Shown piece after piece: positions 31,550 through 39,950 of a stretch of 64,000 nt of DNA. Position numbers and translations under genes: made by a program. Below the pieces are notes generated by a model, which saw only the letters and a list, made by a program, of their open reading frames with translations, was not told the DNA's origin and did no database searches. The stretch comes from Candidatus Epilinea brevis (GTDB lineage Bacteria; Chloroflexota; Anaerolineae; Epilineales; Epilineaceae), in contig JADJUE010000011.1 in the NCBI GenBank assembly GCA_016710785.1, positions 124,001-188,000 on the forward strand, given 5' to 3'. Within the stretch, counting starts at the first letter, position 1. The number at the start of each line of letters is the position of its first letter.

Positions 31550-32321
31550 CGGCGGCGGCAGGGGCGGAGGCCGAGCCGGCCTCAATGACCTCAGCCAAAT
31601 CGTGCTCGACCGCGATGACCGCAGCCGCACCGGGCAGATCAGAGACCTCGGCAGGCGCCTCATCGGCCGCCCGGCCCCGCTCCAGCGGCGGAAGCTCATG
31701 CAGGCCGCCGATGCCGAAGTACTCCAGGAACTGGAAGGTGGTGCCGTATTCCACCGGCTGGCCCACGGTGTCCCGGCGGCCCAGGGGCGCGACCAGGCCA
31801 CGGGCCAGCAGGGTGCGCACGGCCCCCTCGGCATTGACGCCCCGCAGGGCCTCGATCTCTGGCCGGGTGGCTGGCTGGCGGTAGGCGATGATGGACAGGG
31901 TCTCCAGGGCCGCGCGCGAGAGCCTGGCGGTGGATTCCAGGCCCAGGAAGCGCTGGATGAAGGCGGCAGCCTCCGGCGCGGTGACCAGCTGCACCTGGCT
32001 ACCGACGCGCTGCAGGCGCAGCCCGCGGCCCGCCAGGCTGTGGTCCAGCTCCTTCAGCGCCCGCTCCACGGCCGGGCGGGGCAGATCCAGGACCCGCGCC
32101 AGATCCCCCACCGCCACCGGCTGATCGGCCACGAAGAGCAGGCTCTCCAGAAGCATCGGCAGGCTGGCCACCTTGCGATCGGCATCCCATAGCAGGAACT
32201 CGGCGCCCTCCAGGGGGTCGGCGCCGGCGGGCGTAGCGCCGGCAAGGGGCAAATCCTCCGCAGCGGTGTCGGGCTTGCCGGCACGCACGCGCCGGCGGCC
32301 TTCCTGGGTCATGATGGCCAT
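31542..32321 (-). CDS. scpB: SMC-associated segregation protein ScpB
   Basis: This 259-aa protein is the winged-helix kleisin-binding subunit of the SMC-ScpA-ScpB condensin. Core motifs are LPMLLESLLFVADQPV, RGLRLQRVGSQVQLVT, SRAALETLSIIAYRQP, RPEIEALRGVNAEGAV and the end YGTTFQFLEYFGI, all classic for ScpB. It has a non-conserved N-terminal extension of about 45 residues and an Ala-rich tail. The start at 32321 (MAIMTQEG) is supported by GGAG 9 nt upstream. ScpA normally lies directly upstream but is not here, since the promoter and the divergent GT-C gene follow instead. Confidence 0.93.
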   Translation of the reverse strand: MAIMTQEGRRRVRAGKPDTAAEDLPLAGATPAGADPLEGAEFLLWDADRKVASLPMLLESLLFVADQPVAVGDLARVLDLPRPAVERALKELDHSLAGRGLRLQRVGSQVQLVTAPEAAAFIQRFLGLESTARLSRAALETLSIIAYRQPATRPEIEALRGVNAEGAVRTLLARGLVAPLGRRDTVGQPVEYGTTFQFLEYFGIGGLHELPPLERGRAADEAPAEVSDLPGAAAVIAVEHDLAEVIEAGSASAPAAAGA

Positions 32322-32440
32322 GATGGCTCCAAGGGGTATGGGGAGGCTGTGGTCGAAGGACGCCCTCGGGACCAACTGACCGAGCCCCTTGTCGGAGGCC
32401 GGGACACAAGATGTCGTGGGTCGATGGAGCGCAGGACCGC

Positions 32441-32446
32441 ATTATA
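32441..32446 (-). promoter_or_regulatory. -10 element of the scpB operon
   Basis: Perfect TATAAT on the minus strand, about 120 bp upstream of the scpB start. No obvious -35 box at 16-18 bp. Confidence 0.5.
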
Positions 32447-32511
32447 GCCGGGAGCGCGGGGGCGGGCCAGTCGGTCTGACGCCTCGCCCGCCGACTCGCG
32501 GCCACGAGCGA

Positions 32512-32539
32512 TTGACCCTGGTCGGCATTCCGGTACCAT
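32512..32539 (+). promoter_or_regulatory. Promoter of the GT-C membrane protein, likely leaderless
   Basis: TTGACC (32512-32517), 16-bp spacer, TACCAT (32534-32539). The ATG at 32547 begins 8 nt after the -10 box, where transcription would be expected to start. Confidence 0.65.
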
Positions 32540-32546
32540 CGCCCGC

Positions 32547-34844
32547 ATGACAGGCGCTGCAAGCCCCCCACGCCGCCGCACCGGCCCAGGCCGCAGCGCC
32601 CTGCCGGCCATCGCCCTGGCCTATCTCCTGCTGGGCCTGGGCTACAGCCTGGCCACGCCCGTGGGCGAGGGCATCGACGAATCCTCGCATCTGGCCTACG
32701 TGCAGTTCCTGCAACAGGAGCGGCGTCTGCCCCTTCCCGCGGACGCCCATGGGCTGATCACCGACCAGGTCAAGCACCCCCCGCTCTACTACCTCGCGCT
32801 GGCGGTAGCCACCTGGCCGGGTAGATTCGAGGGGCTCAGCTGGGTGCCCAACCCCCATTGCTGCAACCTGGAGCGGCCTTCGCCGGCCGTGATGCGCCAT
32901 GGAGAGGGCGACCGCTTTCCCTACGCCCCGGCGTACCGCCTGGTCCGCCGAGCCCGCTTCCTCACCTTGCTGATGGGCCTGGCCGTGGTCTGGGCCACCT
33001 GGGCGACCGCCCGCTTGACCCTCCCGGAGCGGCCGGAGGTGGCCACGGCGGCGGCCGCCGTGGTGGCCTTCCTGCCGCAGTTGATCTTCATGCAGGGCAT
33101 CGTCAACAACGACGGCCTGGCCAACGCCTTGGGAGCGCTGGCGCTCTGGGCCGCGTTGCGCGTGGCCTTGGAGGGCGCAGGCCGGCGTGATCTCCTGCTG
33201 CTCGGGACCTTCCTGGGCCTGGGCCTGATCACCAAGCTCACGCTCCTCGCCTACCTGGCGGTAGCCGTCCTGGCCGTGGGGATCGCGGCGTGGCGGGCAC
33301 GCTCGGCGGTGGTGCTGGTCCGGGCCACGATGTGGACCGCCCTGCCGTTGGCGGCCGTCAGCGGCTGGTGGTTCGCCTGGAACCTGGTCGCCAAAGGGGA
33401 TCTGTTGGGCTGGGGCCCATGGATGGAGGCGGCCGGCTTCCTACGGCGCAAGGTGCCCCTGAGCCAGGAACTGCCGGATTATCTGGCCATCCAATGGCAA
33501 TCCTTCTGGGGCCGCTTCGGCTGGGTGACGGTGCCCTTGCCCGACGGCATCTACCGCCTGCTGCTGCTGTTGACGGCCCTGGCGGCACTGGGGCTGGGCC
33601 TGGCAGCGGCCCGCTGGCGACGGGAGCGGCGCGTTGCGAACACGGCGGGTACGCGCGCCGCGCTGGAGCGGGACGGCTGGGCGGCTCTGGTCATCGGCGC
33701 TACAGCGCTGCTGGTCTATGCTTCGGTCTTCCGCCTGGCGTTCACCTTCGACCTCACGGTGGCCCAGGGCCGCTACCTCTTCACCGCCCTGCCGGCCTTC
33801 GGCATCGCCTTCGCCGGTGGCCTCATCGCCCTCGCGCCGAAGCGGCATTCAGCCCGCGCCGCCGCGGCGGTCACCCTGGGCATGCTGGCCTTGGCTCTTT
33901 ATGGGCTCTTCGGCGTCCTGTGGCCCACCTTCCGTCCGCCGTCCAGGCTGACCGCCCAAGACCTCTCCAACCTGGAGCATCCGCTGGCGGTGCGCTTCGG
34001 ATCGGGCATCGAGCTCATGGGTGCCGATCTGCCGCGGGGTGGCGTCGGCGCCGGAGACAGCCTGACCGTCGGCCTGGTCTGGCGCACGCCGCGCTGGATC
34101 GACGCAGGCTATGTCGTCTTCGTCCACCTGGTCGACAGCAGCGGTCGGATGCTGGGCCAAGCGGATGTCCTGCCGCGCCGCGGCTTGTACCCGACGGTGC
34201 TGTGGTTTCCGGACTGGCCCTGGCGAGACGCCGTGCGGGTGCCCGTCGCGGCGGATGCGGCGGGCGGCGCAGCCGAAGTGCTGGTGGGACTCTACCGCGA
34301 TGGCGAGCCCCAGAACCGCCTGCCTGCCAGCGAGGGTGACCGGGCGGTGGGGGACCACATGTCGCTGGGTCGGGTGATGGTGCGCGCGCGGACAAGCGCC
34401 ACGGTGCCGGCGGCGGCCACAGCGCGGGGCGATGTCCTGGGTCTGGCGGATGGCGCCGGTGCCTGGCGCGATCGGATCCGGCTGGAGGCCTTCGAGGTCA
34501 CCACCGCTGATGCATCCGTCGCCGTCGATCTCACCCTCTACTGGCGGGCGCTAGACGCCCTGCCTCAGGACTACACCGTCTTCGTCCACGCCCTCGGCCC
34601 CGACGGCGCCCAGGTCGCCGGCGCCGACGCCCCCCCGGGCGAGGGCCGCTTCCCCACTTCGCTCTGGGCAGCGGGCGACCTGGTGGCCGACCGCCACCGG
34701 GTGCTGCTGCCGGCGGGGTTACGGGCCGCGGACATCTCCTGGCTGGTGGGCGCCTACCTGCCGGCCACGGGGACGCGCATGCCGGCGCGAAGCGCGGACG
34801 GCACGGTATGGGAGGACGGGGCGATCGAGCTGCCGGAGGATTGA
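32547..34844 (+). CDS. GT-C-like membrane glycosyltransferase or related protein
   Basis: This 765-aa protein has about ten N-terminal hydrophobic helices up to residue 470, followed by a soluble C-terminal region with two similar beta-sandwich segments. They share GLVWRT...YVVFVHLVDSSG and TLYWRALDA...YTVFVHALGPDG. The first loop carries GIDESSHLAYVQFL, the Asp-Glu of GT39/ArnT-like enzymes, and HPPLYYLALA, a typical following motif. The combination is common in Chloroflexi as large 'glycosyltransferase family 39' or unannotated membrane proteins. The substrate is unknown. The duplicated C-terminal domain could bind the acceptor glycan. Confidence 0.75.
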   Translation: MTGAASPPRRRTGPGRSALPAIALAYLLLGLGYSLATPVGEGIDESSHLAYVQFLQQERRLPLPADAHGLITDQVKHPPLYYLALAVATWPGRFEGLSWVPNPHCCNLERPSPAVMRHGEGDRFPYAPAYRLVRRARFLTLLMGLAVVWATWATARLTLPERPEVATAAAAVVAFLPQLIFMQGIVNNDGLANALGALALWAALRVALEGAGRRDLLLLGTFLGLGLITKLTLLAYLAVAVLAVGIAAWRARSAVVLVRATMWTALPLAAVSGWWFAWNLVAKGDLLGWGPWMEAAGFLRRKVPLSQELPDYLAIQWQSFWGRFGWVTVPLPDGIYRLLLLLTALAALGLGLAAARWRRERRVANTAGTRAALERDGWAALVIGATALLVYASVFRLAFTFDLTVAQGRYLFTALPAFGIAFAGGLIALAPKRHSARAAAAVTLGMLALALYGLFGVLWPTFRPPSRLTAQDLSNLEHPLAVRFGSGIELMGADLPRGGVGAGDSLTVGLVWRTPRWIDAGYVVFVHLVDSSGRMLGQADVLPRRGLYPTVLWFPDWPWRDAVRVPVAADAAGGAAEVLVGLYRDGEPQNRLPASEGDRAVGDHMSLGRVMVRARTSATVPAAATARGDVLGLADGAGAWRDRIRLEAFEVTTADASVAVDLTLYWRALDALPQDYTVFVHALGPDGAQVAGADAPPGEGRFPTSLWAAGDLVADRHRVLLPAGLRAADISWLVGAYLPATGTRMPARSADGTVWEDGAIELPED

Positions 34845-34938
34845 GGCCGCGCCGGCCCATGCGCCCCTGGTGTACACTTGGCCTCCGGCCGATCCCGTTC
34901 CCCGGTTCCCCGGCCCACCAGCCCACGAGGCTTGAACC

Positions 34939-36279
34939 ATGTCCAGCCATCCCTCCCCAGCGATCGCTCCCGTCCTCCTGGCCCTCGGCCTGACCCTGGT
35001 CGCCGCATTCCTGGGCGGCGCCGACGCCCGCGGCCAAGGCCGCGTGGCCGCCCTGCAGCCAATGGGCGTCCTCCTGCCGGACGGGGACTTCGTCTACGGG
35101 CCGCCGCTCTACGGCTGGGACCTGGGCCGCTACGTGGTTGCCAAAGGCGGCTACCTGGCCCGCTATTACGAGCCGGGCGACGAAGGGCTGCGCGCCGGCG
35201 CCGACATCGTGCAGGACGTGGCCCAGGATTACGGCATCAGCCCGCGGCTGCTCCTGGCGCTCATCGAGATGCATAGCGGTTGGGTCAGCAACCCCCAGCC
35301 GGATGAGCAGACCTATCCTCTGGGCGGCGGCCAGCCCGGCCTGGGTCCGGGCCTGGCCGCCGCCGCGGACAGCTTGAACGCTCGCTTCTACGCCCACCGC
35401 TTCCAGAACCGGCGCGACATCGAGGGCGTGGGTGCCTTGCCCGCGAGCAACGCCGCCACCTATGCCCTGTTGGCCTACCTGGGAGAGGATCGACCCGGAG
35501 CGGCTCCCACCGCGCCGGCCGTCGACGCCGGCGATCCGGCCACGGCCACCCCATTGCCTGTCGCCAGCCCCACCGCCCCGGCAGCGCCCGGAGCACTGTG
35601 GGCCGGCCTGGAGGGTCCCAGCCGCTTCTGGGCCGCATGGATGACCCTCTTCGAGGATCCCTTGGCCTTGGACGCCGGCCGCGTGGTGCCCGTGCCCGCC
35701 CGTCCCCTGGCCCTGCCGCTGCCCTTCGCCGCCGGCGAGATCTGGTACCTCACCCGCGGCCCGCACAGCCCCTGGGGCGCCGGCGGTCCGGCGGCGGCCA
35801 TCGATTTCGCGCCGCCACCGGCCGCCCCGGCCGACTGCGGGCCCAGCCCCGCCTGGGTCCGCGCCGTGGCTGGCGGCGTGGTCTTGCGCTCGCGTGCCTC
35901 AGGCGTCCTGGTAGACCTGGATGAGGATGGCTTCGCCGGTACCGGTTGGGTGCATGCCTACACCCACCTGGCCGCCCTGGAGCGCGTCCCTGAAGGCAGC
36001 AGCGTGAATGCTGGGGATCCGTTGGGGCATCCCTCCTGCGAGGGTGGCCCCTCGGCCCTCGCCCGCGTGGGCTTCTCTCGCCGCCTGGACGGTATCTGGA
36101 TCCCCGCCGATGCCGAGCGCGACCCCTTGGTCATGGGCGGCTGGGCCGCACTGAAGGGCGACCGGGACGGTTCCGGCTGGCTGGCGCGGGAGGGGATGCC
36201 CCCGCGTAAGGCCCAGCCCGAGAAGACGGATTCCATCAATGGCGTCTTCGACCTGGGTATCGCGCCCCCCACCGGCTGA
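34939..36279 (+). CDS. Exported M23-like peptidase with a transglycosylase-like front domain
   Basis: This 446-aa protein has a signal peptide (about 1-31) and an alpha-helical domain containing IVQDVAQDYGISPRLLLALIE (about 94-114), which resembles lysozyme-like folds. A Pro/Ala/Thr linker follows, then a LytM-type domain with GPHSPWG ... AAIDFAP (His and Asp ligands) and GWVHAYTHLA (HxxxH region). NAGDPLGHPSCEG completes it. It may cut peptidoglycan cross-links, though the metal ligands differ slightly from typical H-x3-D and H-x-H spacing. TACACT at 34873-34878 could be the -10. It leads a four-gene unit with small overlaps. Confidence 0.72.
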   Translation: MSSHPSPAIAPVLLALGLTLVAAFLGGADARGQGRVAALQPMGVLLPDGDFVYGPPLYGWDLGRYVVAKGGYLARYYEPGDEGLRAGADIVQDVAQDYGISPRLLLALIEMHSGWVSNPQPDEQTYPLGGGQPGLGPGLAAAADSLNARFYAHRFQNRRDIEGVGALPASNAATYALLAYLGEDRPGAAPTAPAVDAGDPATATPLPVASPTAPAAPGALWAGLEGPSRFWAAWMTLFEDPLALDAGRVVPVPARPLALPLPFAAGEIWYLTRGPHSPWGAGGPAAAIDFAPPPAAPADCGPSPAWVRAVAGGVVLRSRASGVLVDLDEDGFAGTGWVHAYTHLAALERVPEGSSVNAGDPLGHPSCEGGPSALARVGFSRRLDGIWIPADAERDPLVMGGWAALKGDRDGSGWLAREGMPPRKAQPEKTDSINGVFDLGIAPPTG

Positions 36280-36302
36280 CCCTGCTCCCCAGGAGGCTCT
36301 GC

Positions 36303-37409
36303 ATGTACTACGACCTCGCTCGCCGCCTGCTCCGCTGGCGCATCTACCTCTTGTTGGGCCTGGCCTTGCTGGCGGTGATCGTCGGCCAGACGGGGTTCCG
36401 GATGCTGGGCACGTCGGCCTGCGAGGCGCTCCCCAGCTTCCAGCCCACGGTGTCCGATGACCTGCGCGCCGACCTGGAACTGCTGCATGCCAGGGGACTC
36501 TTGTACTGCAAGCCGCTGCGCGAGGGTCTGGATGATGTGGATCCCATCGTGTATTGGGCGGCGGACGGCATGAACAGCCTGCTCTTCTTCCAGGCCACGG
36601 CAGGCGCCGACCTGAGCGATGTCGGCGTCAGCAGCTACCTGTTCAGCGACGGTCAGAACAACTACTTCCCGTCGCTTCCGGGCGACCAGCGACCGCGAGA
36701 TTTCTTGCAGGCCCAGGAAGGCGGACGCGTCTGGGCCAACCAGGCCGTCGGAGACCGGCCCGCCTACTTCGTTCGGCGCGAAGCCGCCCCCGGCTCGTCC
36801 GTGGGCGTGGTGATGGTGTCGGTCTCCGGCCCCCTGGCCGCCGACGAGGGCGTCACCGATCGCGACTTCCTGAAAGACCTGGAGCAGTCCTTTGGCTGGC
36901 TCCGCGGCGAGGCAGGCGGTAGCACCGGGGCCGCCGGCCGCGGCACACGCGACCTTAATTTCCTCATCGACCAGGATCGTTGGGCGTCTTGGGTGCAGCG
37001 CGACACCAACCCGGCCTTCCTGACGGCCGACGGGCGGCCGGATTCAGCGCGCCTGTCCCGCGAGCCGTTGTCCCGCCCCCAGCTCTACCAACGCGTTCAG
37101 GGTCTTCTGGGCAGCGCCGTCTGGGTGGCGGGTGTGGTCAGCGGGACGCAGGGAACCTTGCGCCTGGCACCCAAAGCCGGTGTCGCGCCGCTCGTGCCGC
37201 GCGACGCCGCGCAATGGATCCCCGTGGGAAAGGGCTCACCGATGATGCTCTTCAGCTTCCCGCCCCTCCCGGCGGGCGAGCCCTACGAGGCCCGTTACTG
37301 GTCGGACCCGGCCACCGTCGAAGCCGGCGCCGAGCCCGACCAGCGCTTCGCCGTCGTCTTCAGCGATCCCCCGGCCCTGGCCACCGCTGCCGCCGGGGGA
37401 AGGCCTTGA
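36303..37409 (+). CDS. Membrane-anchored extracytoplasmic protein, unknown
   Basis: This 368-aa protein has one N-terminal transmembrane helix (about 12-30, WRIYLLLGLALLAVIVG) and a soluble domain without recognisable motifs. Repeating features are beta strands and acidic loops (DLSDVGVSSYLFSDGQNNYF, SVGVVMVSVSGPLA). Cys at about 39 and 63 could form a disulfide. It follows the M23-like gene by 23 bp with AGGAGG-type RBS, and its stop overlaps the next start (TTGA), so it is part of the same operon. A role in envelope biogenesis is a context inference. Confidence 0.65.
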   Translation: MYYDLARRLLRWRIYLLLGLALLAVIVGQTGFRMLGTSACEALPSFQPTVSDDLRADLELLHARGLLYCKPLREGLDDVDPIVYWAADGMNSLLFFQATAGADLSDVGVSSYLFSDGQNNYFPSLPGDQRPRDFLQAQEGGRVWANQAVGDRPAYFVRREAAPGSSVGVVMVSVSGPLAADEGVTDRDFLKDLEQSFGWLRGEAGGSTGAAGRGTRDLNFLIDQDRWASWVQRDTNPAFLTADGRPDSARLSREPLSRPQLYQRVQGLLGSAVWVAGVVSGTQGTLRLAPKAGVAPLVPRDAAQWIPVGKGSPMMLFSFPPLPAGEPYEARYWSDPATVEAGAEPDQRFAVVFSDPPALATAAAGGRP

Positions 37410-38302
37410 GCGCCCAGGACATTCCTGGAGCGCAATTGGACGAGTGGCTGGCTGATGCCGCGGCCATCGCCCGAGCGGCGGGCGCCCTGCTCCGGGAACG
37501 CTACGAGCTGGGGCAGGCGACGGGCGACGTCCGCGCCGCTCACAAGGGCCACGCCCACAACCTGGTCACGCAGACCGACCTGGACAGCGAAGCCCTGATC
37601 GTCGCCCGCTTGAAGGCCGCCTTCCCCGGACATGGGCTGCTGGCTGAGGAGGGCGGCGCGGCGGGGTCCACGGCCGCGACCACTCCCCGCTGGCTGATCG
37701 ACCCCCTGGACGGCACGAACAACTTCGCGCACGGCATCGGGGTCTTCGCCGTCAATCTGGCCTTGACCGTGGGCGACGAGGTGCTCTTGGGCGCTACCTT
37801 TGATCCGCTCCGCGACGAGATCTTCACCAGCCGCCGTGGGGGCGGGGCATGGCTGAACGGGCGGCGCCTGGCGGTCTCGCCGCGCCGATCCCTGGAGGAG
37901 GCGGTGGTAGCCACAGGATTCCCCTACGACAAACAAGCCAATCCGGACAACAACCTGACCCAGTTCGCCGCGGTCATGCCCCTGGTGCGCGGCATCCGCC
38001 GCATGGGCAGCGCCGCCTTGGATATGGCCTATGTGGCCGCCGGCCGCTTTGACGCCTACTGGGAGCGCGGCATCCAAGCCTGGGACGTGGCGCCGGGCAT
38101 CCTCCTGGTGCGCGAGGCCGGCGGGACGGTGACAGATGACAAAGGCCGCCCGATGCGGCCCGACGCGGGGCGCATCGTGGCCTCCAACGGGCGCTTGCAC
38201 AACACGCTCATGGCCCGCCTGGCCGAGGCCCGCCCGGCGATGGCCCCCTTCGGCGAGAGTCCCGCTTCCGCGCCCCCCGCATCGCAGGCCCCGCTCCCGT
38301 GA
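37406..38302 (+). CDS. Inositol monophosphatase family protein
   Basis: This 298-aa Mg-dependent phosphatase (IMPase/SuhB/HisN-like) shows the metal-site motifs in order: LLAEEGG (Glu), WLIDPLDGTNNFAHG (DPLDGT) and IQAWDVAPGILLVREAGG (WD..A). VTQTDLDSEALI is the upstream Asp loop. Substrates could be inositol phosphate, histidinol phosphate or sugar phosphates, and the sequence does not decide. The TTG start overlaps the preceding stop by 4 bp and has GGGGGAAGG before it; no ATG is available ahead of the conserved N-terminus. The C-terminal tail after RLAEARP is Pro/Ala-rich and unconserved. Confidence 0.9.
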   Translation: MSAQDIPGAQLDEWLADAAAIARAAGALLRERYELGQATGDVRAAHKGHAHNLVTQTDLDSEALIVARLKAAFPGHGLLAEEGGAAGSTAATTPRWLIDPLDGTNNFAHGIGVFAVNLALTVGDEVLLGATFDPLRDEIFTSRRGGGAWLNGRRLAVSPRRSLEEAVVATGFPYDKQANPDNNLTQFAAVMPLVRGIRRMGSAALDMAYVAAGRFDAYWERGIQAWDVAPGILLVREAGGTVTDDKGRPMRPDAGRIVASNGRLHNTLMARLAEARPAMAPFGESPASAPPASQAPLP

Positions 38303-39351
38303 GCCCGCTGCCCCCCCCACCGCTGCTGGCCTTTCTGGCCCGGGTCCTGCGCACATCGAAGCTCTGGCTACCGGGTCCTGAAGCGGCCTGGGATGCCGGC
38401 TGGCGATCCCAACTGCCGAAAGGGCTGGCGCCGATGGCCTTGCCGGACGATGGCGTGCCGCCGGCCGGAGTCAGCCTCGCGCTGTTGGCGGAGGGTGCCG
38501 ACGCAGCGACGGCGATGTCCGCTGGGGTGGCCCTCTTCCTGCTCCCGGCCACCGCGACGCCCGCTGCGGGCAAGGGCGCCGGGGCGCGCCGACCGGCCAT
38601 GCAGTCGTCGACCGGCGGCTCCGCGCCTGGGGGCGCAGCTGCTAGGCCCGCGGGTCCCACCGATGAGACGGTGCTTGACGAGGTTCCGGCCAACAGACCA
38701 TCACCCTCCCCCCTGGTGCCGGTCCTGGCGCCCTTGCGCCTGGCCGCCGGCGGGCTGTGGTTGGCGGGCAGCTGCCGCGCGGGACTGAGCGCGGCGGCGA
38801 ACAAGGGCCTCGGGCGGCTGGCCGAGCAGGAAGGCGCCAAGGCCTCCTTGGAACTGCTGCCGCCGGAGGTGGGCGCGCTGGTGCATGTGCTGGCCGCCGC
38901 CAGGGTCAGCCGGCGGGCCCTGGAGCTGGGCGCCGGTGCGGGCGCGAGCTCGCTGTGGCTGGCCTCGGCCCTGGCCGCCACGGGTGGATCGCTGATCGCC
39001 ATCGAGAAGGACACGGCCCGGGTCAACCTGGCACAGCGGGCCCTGCGCGCCGCAGAACTGTCAAAGCGGGTGGAACTGCGCATCGGCGAGGTGGAGCGGC
39101 TGGCCCCCAAGCTGGGCCGCGGCATCGATCTGCTGCTGATGGATGAGGGCCTGGAAGACCGTGCGGAGCGCCTGGACCTGCTGCTCAGCCTGGGCGTCCT
39201 GGCGCAGGGGGCCCTGGTCGTGGCCCATGGCGGCCGCCAGGATCCGGGCCGCGACGCCGCCTTCCAGGCCCGGTTGCAGCTGGATACGCGAATCGCGGCG
39301 CGGCTGCGCCTGAACATGGGGTCGGGGGTGACGGTAGGGGTGGTGGCCTGA
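38299..39351 (+). CDS. O-methyltransferase-like SAM protein with an unusual N-terminus
   Basis: This 350-aa protein has a C-terminal half (about 180-350) matching the methyltransferase family 3 style. It shows ALELGAGAGASSLWLASAL (motif I), LIAIEKDTARVNLAQRALR (strand 2 acidic end) and IDLLLMDEG (motif IV). The first 140 residues are Ala/Pro-rich and low-complexity with no assigned domain, and a hydrophobic piece near LAPLRLAAGGLWLAG may be a helix. The usual metal-binding Asp-Asn pair of COMT-like enzymes is not clear. The GTG start overlaps the previous stop (GTGA). Substrate unknown. Confidence 0.7.
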   Translation: MSPLPPPPLLAFLARVLRTSKLWLPGPEAAWDAGWRSQLPKGLAPMALPDDGVPPAGVSLALLAEGADAATAMSAGVALFLLPATATPAAGKGAGARRPAMQSSTGGSAPGGAAARPAGPTDETVLDEVPANRPSPSPLVPVLAPLRLAAGGLWLAGSCRAGLSAAANKGLGRLAEQEGAKASLELLPPEVGALVHVLAAARVSRRALELGAGAGASSLWLASALAATGGSLIAIEKDTARVNLAQRALRAAELSKRVELRIGEVERLAPKLGRGIDLLLMDEGLEDRAERLDLLLSLGVLAQGALVVAHGGRQDPGRDAAFQARLQLDTRIAARLRLNMGSGVTVGVVA

Positions 39352-39478
39352 GCCGACCGCTTGAGGTCGGCGCGCTGAATCAGGGGTCATGAGGAGCGGC
39401 GCTCCGCTATCCGCGGAGGCGATGGGTCCCAACCGGGGGCCGGGCAAGCGCCCCCTGGCCCCCATCCCCGCCCCACGC

Positions 39479-39484
39479 TATACT
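39479..39484 (+). promoter_or_regulatory. -10 element of the NurA-region genes
   Basis: TATACT preceded by CGC, about 115 bp before the ATG at 39600. The 248-bp gap from 39352 holds nothing else that I recognise. Confidence 0.45.
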
Positions 39485-39599
39485 CGCTCCGATCTGCTCG
39501 CGGCCCGGTCGTCCATCCGCCCGGATCCCCGCATCCACGGATCGATCGGACAACATTTGCCGGATCCGAAAGATCACCCCCGCCCGGGAGAACCCCACC

Positions 39600-39944
39600 A
39601 TGAACGCCCCCGAGCTCGCCACCCGATTCAACATGCTGGCCGCAGCCTATGCTTTGAGCGCCGCGCTGCTTGCGCTCTGCTGCATCGTCGCCTGGAGCGC
39701 ATGGAGCAGCTTCAAGCAGAATGCCGACCTCTTGTGGCTGGGCGCGTTCCTGGTCGGCCTGCTGGTGCAGGTGGGCAGCATGTGGGAAGCCCTGGTTCTC
39801 AAGGATGCGATCCGCCTCCTGAACCCCTCCCTGCTGGCGAGCTTCGCCGATACCACCCGCTTGCGGCTGCCATTCGCCGCCTTCCAGGTGGTGGCCACCT
39901 TCCTCACCTTCATGGCCTTCCGCGCCCGCCGCTCCGACTTCTGA
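39600..39944 (+). CDS. Small three-helix membrane protein
   Basis: This 114-aa protein has three hydrophobic segments (AYALSAALLALCCIVAW, LLWLGAFLVGLLVQVGS, FAAFQVVATFLTFMAF) and a short charged tail. No family is recognised. GGGAG 12 nt upstream supports the ATG. It ends 6 bp before the NurA gene, so the two are probably transcribed together. Confidence 0.6.
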   Translation: MNAPELATRFNMLAAAYALSAALLALCCIVAWSAWSSFKQNADLLWLGAFLVGLLVQVGSMWEALVLKDAIRLLNPSLLASFADTTRLRLPFAAFQVVATFLTFMAFRARRSDF

Positions 39945-39950
39945 GCCGCC

